Source: Saussurea involucrata | Lineage: Eukaryota > Streptophyta > Magnoliopsida > Asterales > Asteraceae | Assembly: GCA_033807775.1 (NCBI GenBank) | Contig: CM066320.1 | Location: forward strand, 183,817,784-183,881,783 | Length of the DNA: 64,000 bases | Direction of reading: 5' to 3' | In this document: piece after piece, positions 35,074 to 45,877 of the stretch | Numbering within the stretch: the first letter of the stretch is position 1 | Layout: each line of letters begins with the position of its first letter | The notes under the pieces: model-generated | Seen by the model: the letters and a program-made list of their open reading frames with translations, nothing else | The model's database searches: none | What the model was told of the DNA's origin: nothing | Position numbers and translations under genes: made by a program

Positions 35074-36260
35074 GCATGGAAGACATGACCGAAAGGATAA
35101 GCTGGAGCCTACCATAAAAGGAAAGAGACTTTTTTTGCCAATCATTAAGCCTAGACTTCACCTTATCAACTGAACATTTGCAGTCCTTGTGATAAATGCA
35201 GGTGGTAATGAGAGGAACCCCAAGATATCTGAGGGGGAGGGATATTTCAGGCAACTGGATGATATTGTTGATAGCATTTTTGAAACGTTCACCAACATTG
35301 CAATAATAAGCCTCACTCTTGGCCGCACTATGGAGGCCAAAGACAGCAGAGAACTCGGACAAGGAATCTTTGATGAATTGAGTAGAGTCACAATCACTGT
35401 GACAAAAAAGAATAAGGTCATCTACAAAACAGGGGTGAGTGATCTCCTGCTCCTCGCAATGGCGGTGAAACGTAAAACAGTTGGTCTCAACAATCTTCCT
35501 TTTAAGCATAAGGTTGAGAACCTCCATGACCAAAGTGAAGAGGTAGGGGGATAGGGGATCCCTTTGACCATTGAAAAAACCGTGTAAGTTTCCATTAATG
35601 TTAACATAGTAAGAAGCAGTGTAAACACACGCCATTATCCAATCTATCATAGTTAAAGGAAAACCAAAACTGAAGAGAGCAGTACGGAGGAAATGCCAGT
35701 CCACGGTATCATAGGCCTTTTGAGCGTCAACTTTGAACGCACAACGGGGGCCTCTATGGCTATGATAGTCGTACATAAGCTTTTGGATAAATAAGACATT
35801 GTCCATTATGAGACGTCCTAGGATGAAAGTAGACTGATTCTCATCTACAACTAAGGAAGGTGAGCTTTGATCCGCTCCACAATAATCTTGCTAATACATT
35901 TATACAAAACGTTACAGCAAAAAATGGGGCCAAAAATCACTAATTCTGGAATGGGTGGTAGACTTCGGGATAAGAGCAAGACAAGTGTTGTTGAAAGCCC
36001 TTAAGATTTTTCCCGAAGAAAAGAACTCGCGAACGGCAACACAAACATCAGCTCCAACAACATCCCAAGCAGATTTAAAATATTTAGCTGTGAAGCCATC
36101 CGACCCGGGGGTCTTGTCATCACCCACTGGAACAATAGCTTTTTAATCTCATCATCAGAAAGAATGGTAAGCATCGAGGCAACTTGCTCCTCCGAGAGCT
36201 CATTATAAATAAGAGACATATGATCACGAATAAAACCGGATGACAAAGGAGAGCTCGACA
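35074..36260 (-). pseudogene. LINE (L1-type) reverse transcriptase, 5'-truncated
   Basis: On the minus strand: DDKTPGSDGFTAKYFKSAWD, CLALIPKS, then FKVDAQKAYDTVDWHFL, FNGQRDPLSPYLFTLVME, and FVDDLILFCHSD at the catalytic site, where the usual FADD has alanine replaced by valine, then LRYLGVPL. These are ordered motifs of a non-LTR reverse transcriptase. Frame breaks occur near 35810-35920 and 36120. The 5' end stops at about 36260, next to unrelated AT-rich DNA, as expected for 5'-truncated insertion. The 3' remainder is at 3205-4227. Confidence 0.88.
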
Positions 36261-36261
36261 C

Positions 36262-36932
36262 GTGTCATGTATTATTCATTATGAATGGTATATCATTCAT
36301 TAAGAAAAGTTCACGAAAGTTAAACCTTCTTTATTAACGATTAATGTGAATACCTAAGAATACGTGTCGTGCCCTGCTTTATTCCCCGGTTCACAACCAA
36401 AAACGGGATTACAAACCTATATATAATTAAAACACCATCATACACCCTTTCAGTAAAACACCTATCATAGAACTAATTTTAGACAACCCATATCGAAAAA
36501 TAATTTACTTTCATTCAATTTTAATCTTGGAAAACAATATTTAAAAGATTATAGTTCTAAAAGTTTATCTATTTAAAGGTTTATATTTTAAAAATATGTT
36601 AAAGTATGATATGATCAACAATGAGTTGAGTTCACGTGAGACCAATCTATTTTTATGCGATATGTCATATTTTTACACTTGAAACTTAAAAGCAAAACAT
36701 TGTGAATATAAAAAATAATCCGATTTTTCATAACAAAAACACTGTAAAGTTTCAATTGTAAACATGTGGTGTCACGCATGATCCCAAATCCGTCAATGAT
36801 ATATGCTACAATAGATAGCTTAGAAATTATAAACTTAAAAGGTGAGTGTTAGAGATATATATGTTTTTATAATAAAATTCAAATGCACATAATTTATTAT
36901 ATATTTTATATTTTATATATTTTGTCAATACG
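36262..36932. other. AT-rich spacer, nothing recognised
   Basis: About 670 bp of AT-rich sequence without a convincing ORF, repeat structure or homology that I can name. Confidence 0.5.
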
Positions 36933-36941
36933 TTTTTAAAT

Positions 36942-37200
36942 GGGAATTTAATTAAAATACTCATTCTTTGACTTTAACTTACCAAAATACCCACAATCTC
37001 GTTCATTTTGTAGAAATACCCAAAAATTCCGCGGTGAGTCCCGCGATCGCGGGTCAATGCCCACGTGGCAGCCCTGTTGTGGGCACTGACCCGCGATCGC
37101 GAGCCCTACAGCAGAATTTTTGGGTATTTCTGCAAAATGAACTAGATTGTGGGTATTTTGATAAATCAAAGTCAAATAATGGGTATTTTAATTAAATTCC
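36942..37200. mobile_element. Foldback MITE, Mutator-like, with 9-bp target duplications
   Basis: Nearly the whole 259 bp is one inverted repeat. Left GGGAATTTAATTAAAATAC pairs with right GTATTTTAATTAAATTCC, and the arms continue through CAAAATACCCACAAT and AAATACCCAAAAATTC to GC-rich cores CCCGCGATCGCGGG (about 37042) and CCCGCGATCGCGAG (about 37090). The flanks are TTTTTAAAT at 36933-36941 and 37202-37210. Length of the duplication and of the arms fit a MULE-type MITE. Both strands are open in places, simply because the arms mirror each other. Confidence 0.75.
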
Positions 37201-37329
37201 TTTTTTAAATAAATGTGCAAGTAGATCTATGAAATAATAAATATGCGAAGAGGTGGAAATGAGAAAGGGAAAGGTGTGTTTGGCAGGGGGTAGAGTAGTA
37301 GCAGCTCCAAAACGCCTTTTAAGTATTAA

Positions 37330-37700
37330 GAGCATCTCCAACAGCATTGCTAAAATAGAAAAAAGTTGGTTTTGGTTTGCTATTTATCTCCAACAGCTTT
37401 GCTATATGGTTTGCTAAAATAGAGAATCTCCAAAAAATCTCTAAATATAGAAAAGTCTCTATATTTCTTTAAATAGGAGGGAGAAATATTATTTTAATAC
37501 TTTTCCCACCAAAATTACAATATTTTAATACTTTTCCCACTAGAATATTGAATATATTAAATATTTTAATAATATAAAGTAATGATTGATTCTCTAAAAT
37601 AGAAAAGTTGTTGGAGTTGAAAGAAAATGATTTTAGCAATTTTGACTTTTCATTCTTTATTTTAGAAAAAATTTAGCAATGCCGTTGGAGATGATCTCAA
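37330..37700. mobile_element. MITE, GAGCATCTCCAACAG family
   Basis: Left end GAGCATCTCCAACAGCATTG and right end CAATGCCGTTGGAGATGATCTC are inverse complements with few mismatches. The AT-rich interior contains CTAAAATAGA-type words seen in other copies. This family recurs at 37807, 51793, 54026, 56882 and 58975. Confidence 0.7.
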
Positions 37701-37806
37701 AGAGAATCCTTCTTGTTTCACTACTGGACAACACTCCCCATTGGATTTACTTGCCGGCAAACAACCGTACCCCTTCATTGCTTTTAAAGTAAACTATGTA
37801 TCTAGA

Positions 37807-38160
37807 GCATCTCCAACAACATTGTTAAAAGTTTTTGTTTGCTATCTCCATCGGTATTGGTATCTTGTTTGCTAAAATAAAGATTGATGAAAATATCTCT
37901 AAATATAGAGAACACTCTATAATTTTCTAAATATGATAGAGAAATAATTATTTTATTCAACCCACCAATAACATAAAATTTTTATCATTTTTTATTAATT
38001 CTTTCTTTTAAAGTGTATTGAAATATAAATTAAAGAATATTATATTAATATAATTTGTGTTAAAATCTCTAAAATAACAAAACTGTTGGAGATGAATGTA
38101 ACTCTTTTGATAAAATTTTAACATTTGATTCTTTATTTTAAAAAAATTATAAATAGCTGT
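37807..38160. mobile_element. MITE, GAGCATCTCC family, degenerate
   Basis: Left end GAGCATCTCCAACAACATTG; the right arm (ACTGTTGGAGATGAATGTAAC near 38080) is decayed. It is AT-rich and non-coding. The right boundary is uncertain. Confidence 0.5.
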
Positions 38161-38161
38161 T

Positions 38162-38884
38162 ATTACTTGTGGTTTTATGGTTATAACACTTATTCATTTT
38201 TACGGTTTTTGAATTATAAAATGGATATTATGATTAGTTTAATCTCTGTTTTTGCCATATATTGAAAAATCATTTTAGATGAACATTATACTTTAAAAAA
38301 TAAAGATTAATTGATTAAATCAAACCCTTCCTGATTTTTACCTTCGGCAACCCACACCAAAAACTCCATGGTCATCTTTTCTGGACACCATCACATCCCC
38401 TCTTTCGGTCATCTTTTTCGGACACTACCACATCCCCTCTTCTCGTCATCTTCTTCGACCAAACCATAGAACATATACTAGTCCATTCACACCCAAAATC
38501 AAAATTAAACCTAAATCCAAACCTCATATTAAACCCAAAACCAAACCAAACCACAAAATCATGATTCATTAAAGATTTTTGCTTCTAAAAATTATGCATA
38601 TTGGTTAAGGTGGGGGAAATAAAGAAAAAAACCCAATAACCCAGTCTTTAAATTTCGAGCTCCAGCAATAAGGGTTTCAATTTTCACACTCCGGTAACCA
38701 AGGGTTTGGATTATATTAGAAAACAATAATATATATATATATATATATAACCAGTTTTTTTATTAAAATAGATGGACGGTTAAGACTAGTTTGTATGATT
38801 GACATGGTTTATATATATAAACCTTGCATTTGTTGCACACCTTACAAACCACAATGTGCATATATGAACAATCAGTGTGCATAC
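38162..38884. other. AT-rich spacer with a short tandem repeat
   Basis: No gene. Two ~35-bp units of the form GTCATCTTTTTCGGACACYA...ATCCCCTCTT lie at about 38372-38445, and a (TA)n run at about 38727-38748. CATAC at 38880-38884 may be the left target duplication of element T. Confidence 0.5.
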
Positions 38885-39136
38885 TGTTAGGTCTCATGTT
38901 AGTTGAATAGAAGTTGAGGGACCATTATTGACATTTCTTGTAAATATCCTTTTGAGGATATAAATAGATAGCTTAGTTCTTGATTAGGGTTTAATGACCT
39001 AATCACCAATTCCTAATTACCTTGTACGTACGGCTACTGTTTACAGCTTTCTGATAATCAATCAAAGTAAGATTTGTGACGTTCATACTGATTTGTGTTG
39101 ATTCATATTATTGCACTTGTTAATCTGGGATCCACA
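38885..39136 (+). mobile_element. Element T, left LTR (252 bp)
   Basis: It starts TGTTAGGTCTCATG and ends GGGATCCACA. The first 64 bp recur at 48578-48641 next to a purine tract. TATAAATA at 38959-38966 is a candidate TATA box. TGGTATCATGAG (39139-39150) follows two bases later and looks like an initiator tRNA-Met primer site with changes. Confidence 0.75.
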
Positions 39137-39149
39137 ATTGGTATCATGA

Positions 39150-39424
39150 GGGGGAGAAAAAACTTAAACTGATCGAGCTGTCAACTTCAACGACAGAACC
39201 TTCGACAGTACTACCATCCGAGACTCCTACTCCAACTGAACCACACCATCAGCCAGAAGAATCAGATATGGTTCAGGACATGGAGTTGTCTACACCGGTC
39301 AGAGAATCAGTGCCAGAGTCAGCAGACCCAACGGTTGAAAAGCCCGAGGGATAACCAGAAGAGATCTTAATGCTGACGATTCAGGAAAGGCTGGAATTAA
39401 TTGATGAGGACTCTAATGGCAATC
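39150..39424 (+). pseudogene. Element T ORF, N-terminal part
   Basis: An open frame begins right after the primer-binding site without an in-frame ATG nearby and encodes an acidic S/T/P/E-rich segment (LKLIELSTSTTEPSTVL, VRESVPESADPTVEK). It is broken by one TAA at 39352 and ends in the frame of IDEDSNG at the insertion of element B. Skipping B and one copy of the CAATC duplication joins it in frame to NPELEREW at 47449. The start may have been lost through a small indel. Confidence 0.55.
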
Positions 39425-40975
39425 TGTAACGACCCGGACCAATTTGGGAAAATTTTACGTTTTTCGTCAAGTGTTGTTAATAAGTGAAAGTTGAGGGGCT
39501 AGTTGGTATTTTGGGATTGGGGTATAAAAAGGGCTCAAAACCCTAGAAACATTCTCATTTCACTGATTATAGTGTGTGTGGTGGCTGAATTTGGGAGGGG
39601 AAAGAAGAGGAGAGGTTCTTGAAGGTTGTGGTGCATTTGGAAGAAAGGAGCCATCAAACCTTGGGATTTGAAGAAGAAATAGCATTTGGATTTTGTCTAT
39701 CGCAAGCAATCAACCAGGTAACACTCTCCTGTTTCATCGATTTATCTTTGATTAGGGAGCAGAATGGTTAGTCTTGGGGTTTTTGTTCAAAAGTGAAGTT
39801 GAAGCTAAAATGAGAGAAATTGGGTCTTATAGTGTGTTTCGATTGCTAAGAACTCAGTAATTGTTAAGTTTAGTAATGTTGTTGCTATTGCTAATCTTTA
39901 CTTCGAGAGAATCGAGCTAGCCAGTAGATTTCAGCCTCAAAAAGGGTCCAGGTCGTCGTCCGGAAACCGCCCTGGACGTCCGGACTCCTTGCTTGGGAGA
40001 AGGTCCCCGGACGAGGAAGTTGTCCGAATAGGTTGGGTTTTCCGGGTATGAGTTGTGTCCGGTAAGTTAGATATCCGGAAAGGGGTATCGTCCGGAATGT
40101 AGTAGTTACCCGGATAAGGGTGTTGTCCAGACTAGGTTGTTGTCCGGTTAGATGGGTGTCCGGACTCTTTAGCGTCCGGAAAAGTAGGGTTGTCCGGAAA
40201 ACCTGAGTTGTCCGAATACTTTTGCTGAATTGTTGTTTTATGCCCGTTTATTCAGGGAAGTCGATTTGGAAGTTTGGAACGGTTTAGGAATGAGAAGTAA
40301 GAGCCTCAGGTGAGTTTTCTAAACTAAAATGTGTGGCTTTTAAAGTGTTTTCAAAATGTGTTATGAATGTTGAGAATTGCCATGCTTTATTATTATGCTT
40401 TAATTGCATGAAAGTTGTTTAAAGTTTTATGTAGAATGTATGCATACATCGAGGAGACGTAAACTGGCAAAGACGGGAGAGTAGTTCCGCCAGCTCTCGT
40501 GCGGGAAGGGAGGTCCCTATATGCCAGGAGCGAGGCTCCGCAAGGCAGCATGAGGCTGACTCGTTGTCACCTTCGGGTGGCTTCAGGGTGTCAGATTACG
40601 AGGAGGCGGACTTTAGTCCGTATATGATTTTGACATGTTGAGTATGAATGTTTAAAGCTGAAGAGATAAACTGTTTTTAAATGCTTTGATAACTGTTAGG
40701 AGGGACTCACTAGACCTCATGGTCTAACCCTCGCATTTTCAAATTAAAACCTTTTCAGGTAAGCAGGTTTCCAGGAGCTCGGGCAAATAGGCTGAGCTTA
40801 GCAAGAAGAGTCAAGAAGCATAGTGGCACTCTAGTTATTAGTTTTTCTCAGTTGTGTATAGGTTGTTTCCGCCAACCTAAGTTGTTTAGACAGATGAAAT
40901 GAAACTTTTGTGGACCCAGTTTTGTAATTATTTAAATTAAATGCTAAGTATGTTTTTTTAGATTGGGTTGTTACA
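39425..40975 (+). mobile_element. Chromovirus B, left LTR (1551 bp)
   Basis: It starts TGTAACGACCCGG and ends GGGTTGTTACA. The flanks CAATC (39420-39424 and 47449-47453) are an exact target duplication. TATAAAAA lies at 39533-39540. Splice-like sites are CAG|GTAACA (39717/39718), TTCAG (ends 40255), CAG|GTGAGT (40309/40310) and TTTTCAG (ends 40758). A GTCCGGA-rich array spans 39955-40215, and AGACC-TCAT-GGTCT lies at 40712-40725. It differs from the right LTR by about 9 substitutions and one 20-bp unit. Confidence 0.93.
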
Positions 40976-40977
40976 AT

Positions 40978-40995
40978 TGGTATCAGAGCCATAGT
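40978..40995 (+). other. Chromovirus B primer-binding site (initiator tRNA-Met)
   Basis: TGGTATCAGAGCC begins two bases after the LTR, followed by ATAGTTTAAGGGATTTAGG, which is almost the same as the sequence after the primer site in A and A'. Confidence 0.92.
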
Positions 40996-41124
40996 TTAAG
41001 GGATTTAGGTGACCGGACAGGCCTAAACTTAAACTTGGGAGTAGAAATCACAACTGAGAATCAGGAAATGCGTTAGGAGGACACTATGATAGAGGTATGA
41101 CTAATAGGGTACTGAGGACTGTCA

Positions 41125-41174
41125 TGTAAGGTAAGTTTGAGATTCCACCTGGCCAGTGTAATTGCGAACTTACA
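41125..41174 (+). promoter_or_regulatory. Conserved leader stem-loop, element B
   Basis: Outer stem TGTAAG (41125-41130) with CTTACA (41169-41174). Inner stem ATTCCAC (41142-41148) with GTGTAAT (41156-41162), one mismatch. Loop CTGGCCA (41149-41155). The surrounding leader has diverged from A and A' but these parts are kept. Confidence 0.5.
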
Positions 41175-41189
41175 GGTACATGTATGTGC

Positions 41190-44100
41190 TTAACCTGCCT
41201 TATTATTCCGAAGTGGTAGTTAGAAGTTAGTGTTTATGTCGTGTTTCAGTACTTTAGAATATCAGTAAGATCCCTGAGGGGTAGGGTGAGACCCATTGCA
41301 GGGGAAGTATCGTGAGAAATCATTTATGAGGTGATGTATGTATACGTCATAGAGAAGAAATAATGTATAGAATGTTATGAGTCGTCTAGAGGTAGATCTT
41401 CGTGGATTCGAAGAGGATGAATGACTGATTTTGAGTAAGACTCATGTTTCTGAAGAGTCCCAGTTCTAGAGATCGTGGGGTAGATCCGTTGTAAGGATAA
41501 AGAAGGATAGTGTCGAGATCTTGGAGGTGTCAATTCAAGAGCGAGCAGAGGATTAGAGCTCTGACCCTTTAGTCGAGTTGTTCCGTGGCAGGATCTGTGA
41601 AGAGAGATTTCTGTAGAGGACTGAAAACGTGTAGAGGTATAATATGAGATGATGTGATCGAGACGAAGGTAGTATGAAATGGTTGAGTAAGTGGACCGTT
41701 GAATGTATGTATAACAAGTTGTTGCAAAGCCGAGAGGGCGACCACTGGTCGAAGGTAGAGTGTCAAGGATAAGTCGTGTGAGTAAAGCGATCGACCTTGT
41801 TTGAGTGAGTAGCCTTCAATTGCAAGTAGAGTTTCATGTATTGAGTTCGTGTATGTGTACATGAGATTTTTCATAAGTAAAGTAAATGTGTAAATATCAA
41901 ATTTGATCGGATATGAGTCGGCGTGTGCAAGCGTATGTTTAAAGAAAAATACAAATCCATCTAGATCGTACAATGAAGTCTTGAGGTTTGCGATTGCAAA
42001 ATATTCCACTCTTTCCATGATAAGTCAAGAAAACGTTTGAATGCAAAACTTTTATAACCAAATGAGAGTTGACATGATGAAGTTATATAATTGAGTATGA
42101 GTTCCCAACACCTTTTACAACACAGAGTGTTAAATGTTTTAAATTAATTATGATTTCATTCCCGAGCATAAACTGTTTGTAACTGTCATGCATGTTTTCC
42201 ACGAACTACGTGTTTTACTTAAGAAAGCCTGTTATGTATGATGAAATGAGAATGATGATTTGAAGGATTTAAAAGTGCATATTTTATGAAATGAATGATG
42301 TGCTTTGTGGAGTCGGTCTGCACTGTGGGATCAGAGAGTGATCCTCAGGACCTGATGATCCCTTGGATATGTATGACGGACTGGTAGGTTGGAACTCGTT
42401 TCCTCCTATTTCGAGTAGAAGGGAGTTTGCGTAGGCTTCGAAAGAGGCGAGAGGGGAGTCTGCTTGGGCCCCGACCGCGGAATGCTTATGTGATCCAAAG
42501 CACAGTGCAGTACCATGCTGGAGGTTATGTTAGGATTTACGATGAATCTTTTAAAAACGCTTTATACTGGTTTACCTTGTGTCGGTAGTTCTTGCAGAAT
42601 TATGTCATATGAAAGGATTTTCATTCAATACATCACTGTCGTAATAGCATCGTTCTGATTGAGTAAGAGTAAGGTCGAAATGCATGCAAGCGATTCTCGA
42701 ATCGTCGTGCAGGGCATTGAAGTTATAAGAGTGATGGGGTCGAGTACACCCAAGATAGTTTCAAATGTTGTTTATTTAAAACGATAAAATGTGTAAATGA
42801 TTTTATCTATTGCGTTGTCATGCATGAAGGCTATGAACTCACTAGGTCATAGGATATAGTATGTTAAGCTAAGGAAGAACTTCAGGAGTGGAAAAGTGTC
42901 GGGCAAATCAGGAAGGAATGTTGTAGCCTTAGTATTTGTGCTCAAGAGGAAAGGTGAACAGTGGTAGAGTCGAAAGTGGATTATAGTGTGGGTTGTATGA
43001 GGGTTTACACCCTTGTACGGTAACGGGAAGTATGGTTGTTAAGAGACAGATGTGTCTGGAGGAAGGACTTGAAGCCTTCAAGGTGACGGTTTTAGCAACT
43101 CGTTATGAGGAGTGTGGGAGGAAGAATGAAATGTCTATGGCGTGGGAATATGAGCTTCGAGGTGAGCTTGTAATGTTGTAGTTACGCGAGTGAGTTTGAA
43201 ATGAGGACGACGAGATGTGAATTTGATTATGATATGTTGGAAGGATTAGGTTCAGTAAGGGACCCTTGTTGAATAATAGGCTAAGGAAGTATCAACAGGT
43301 CAACTATTGACGTTAAAGTCGGTAGTTGTGTAAGTTGCATGAGACCGAAGACTTGAATCAGAAGGTTGAAAGTTGGAGGACCACTTTGTAGGGGTGTTAA
43401 GATAGGGAAAGGCTGCTGTTTTAGATAAGCGTTTTACTAGCGAGATGGATGGTTCGTAAAGAATGAAGTATTTAGCACAAACGAAGTGAGGGTATAGATT
43501 ATGTCGATCGGTGAGGAAATGTACCTTGTCGATATGATGGTTTGGTATTGCAAAGAGCTAGCAAGAAACGAGTATGTTAGAATTAATCAGAAACTCGGGT
43601 GTTGTGGTTCAACTAGAGCTGGGGAGAGACAATGTAGCGAGATAGACTCGGTTATTTATGTGTGAGGTCTTGAAGATAAGTTCGAGTTGTGTATGAATGG
43701 CCATGAGAGTTTTGGTCTGCAGTGTAATGTTATGAGTGAGGAATGTATAGTTATGTAGTGGCAATAATTGCCAAGTTAAAAGTGCCAGCTAGCGTCGTAG
43801 TGATGTGATGTTAGAGAAAGATGAAGCATCAGATAGAAGCCTTTTTGGGAGTTTCGGATGAGGTGTTCGAGTGTTAACCGGGCTGTTGGAGCACGTGGGG
43901 TGTAAGTTGACGTGGTGATAGGTTTATGTTCGGGATAGCATCACGGAGTGGTGGTGGGTAGTTACCCAAAGGAGAAACCAAGTGTTGTAGTTGTAAGAGT
44001 CGCTAAGTAAGCATATTTCATTGGAAGTTTAAAGAAGATGATGGATGTATTAGTCAAAATGTGGTGGAATAGATGTGAAATCCTTAAAGAATGTGAGTGT

Positions 44101-45866
44101 TGCTTATGTGTGAACGAATTGTCTGAGAAAGTAAAAGTTGGAGTTTAAAGAATGTACAGTGACGTCGAACTCTGGTGACGTTCGAGGTGATTTAGTCGAA
44201 AGCCTTAAGTTAGAATTTTAGTGCAACCATTTGGTTATGTATAGTAATGAGACAACATTTGCAGCTTAAGAATTGTCGGAAGAGAGGGGCGAGTAATGTT
44301 GGTGGGCAGTACTCCACACTAGCGTGGGGAGGTGAAGACAGTGTGTCGGAATAAGTAAGTAAATCGGAAGTAGTAAACTTGACAGTAATGCCGATAGGCG
44401 CAGTGTTGTGTAGATTGTCCTTGATAAGTGTGCTAACTTTTGGATGAAGTATTGAGGAAGTAAATTGTGTACGAGCTTGTGCAGGAAAAAAGTGGATAAG
44501 ACAACTGAATGAGTTAAGTTAGTGATTTTGTGAGAAACGTTCAAGCAAACTGATCGTTCAGTGTAAGCTATTGAGAACAGTAGGGTGTGATCGTGGTTAC
44601 CCCACCTAGTTGAGTGGGAGTAACCGAAGTTGTGTTATAGGACTGGACGCTTGTAGCAAACAGTGAGAAATTGATGAGCCTTCAGGATAAGTTCATTTCG
44701 GATAAGTGAGTACCCCAATAAGGAATTATAGAGGTTTCCTTCTATTAGACATGTTAAGTGTGAAATGATGAAGTGGTGAGAACGTACGAATTAGTTGACA
44801 AGTTGTAGCCAATGGGATTCGGGAAAGGAGTATGATCTGCATAGACGAATGTCGGTTGGGAGAAGTAATCTAGAATTTCAGGTATGCCAAGGAGAGGCTC
44901 AAGGGTGTGAGCTTGTCGGGATGTACAAGGTTGGCCTGGTGCCAAGTTGTCAGTGAGCGAGTTTTCCTGGCAGAAGACTCTCGTTGTTGTGGCGGGAAAT
45001 TTCTGCCAAGTTCTTTTTCTTAAGGAAGTATAAATGTATGAGAGACTTTAACTAGACGTGTTTAAAACCGTGAGTCCCGAGGTGTGGATGGAGGCGCGGT
45101 TGGCCTTGGTTTTATCAGATAGTTTTAAGCAAGTGTAGTGATCGAAGAGGGTACAAGTAAATAGTGCAGGATGGCACGTTTTAGCAAGTGATGACTCACC
45201 GAAGGCGGTTCCACGCGTGGAGTGCAGTTACATTTCCCCATCTGAACGATTTGGGGCAGCCGATTAGAACTGAGTGGATGGATTGAAAACATAAGACTGT
45301 GGAACCTCGAAGAATTGAGGGATGTGTAAAGTGGACTACGTCTGTGGGTCCGTCGGAGTCATGAAAGTTGAATAGTTAGCGCGTGATCTTGAGGTACTAG
45401 ATGAAATTTTGGAAGAATTCGTAGGGTGATGTGCGTCTCTGTTATGAGGAACAGATGAGGGTAGCTGTAGTGAGATCGACCTTGCAAGAATTACAGGCGA
45501 TAAGGAGTTGACTTTCGTCTTTAATGAGCAAGTTAGAGCAGCGGCATACAAGTAGGACTTGCCAGAAGAAGTAAGAGGAGTTCATCCAACACTTCATGTG
45601 TCAATCTGAAGAAAATGTTGGTCGGGACCGATGTAGCCATTCTGTTAGAAGATGTCAGCATGGATGAGAAATTGATGTTTGAGGAAGAGCCGATTGAGAT
45701 CGTAGACAGTAAAGTTCGGAAAACAAGGAATAGGGAGGTCAGGCTGGTTAAAGCCCAATGGAGATATCATAAGGGACGAGAGGCTACGTGGGAAGTGGAA
45801 TCAGATATGATGTCCAGGTACCCTCATCTTTTCGAGAATGGAATTCCGGGGACGGAATTCTTTTGA
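41190..45866 (+). pseudogene. Chromovirus B interior, decayed gag-pol remnant
   Basis: Almost 4.7 kb without a plausible long ORF. Only the end is recognisable: near 45560-45610 an integrase C-terminal phrase (EEVRGVHPTLHVS) is followed by a frame break. At 45615-45866 comes an open tail, EEEPIEIVDSKVRKTRNREV and VKAQWRYHKGREATWEVE ending SRYPHLFENG, which is the chromodomain end of a Tekay-type element. The rest reads as scattered remnants with low cytosine on the plus strand by impression. The part around 42000-42900, with ATGAACTCACTAGG at its end, looks like an LTR piece of another family. This interior could not supply proteins for its own movement. Confidence 0.7.
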
Positions 45867-45877
45867 GGGGGGAGTGT
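45861..45877 (+). other. Chromovirus B polypurine tract
   Basis: TTTTGAGGGGGGAGTGT precedes the right LTR and preserves the tract position seen in A and A'. Confidence 0.75.

Noticed and set aside
36948..37195. Mirror-image ORFs of 75 codons on both strands
   Set aside because: They are a consequence of the foldback MITE; the two proteins are near-copies because the arms are inverse complements.
41569..42018. 149-codon minus-strand ORF inside element B
   Set aside because: No recognisable motif, lies in decayed retroelement interior; its length is compatible with chance in stop-poor reverse strand.
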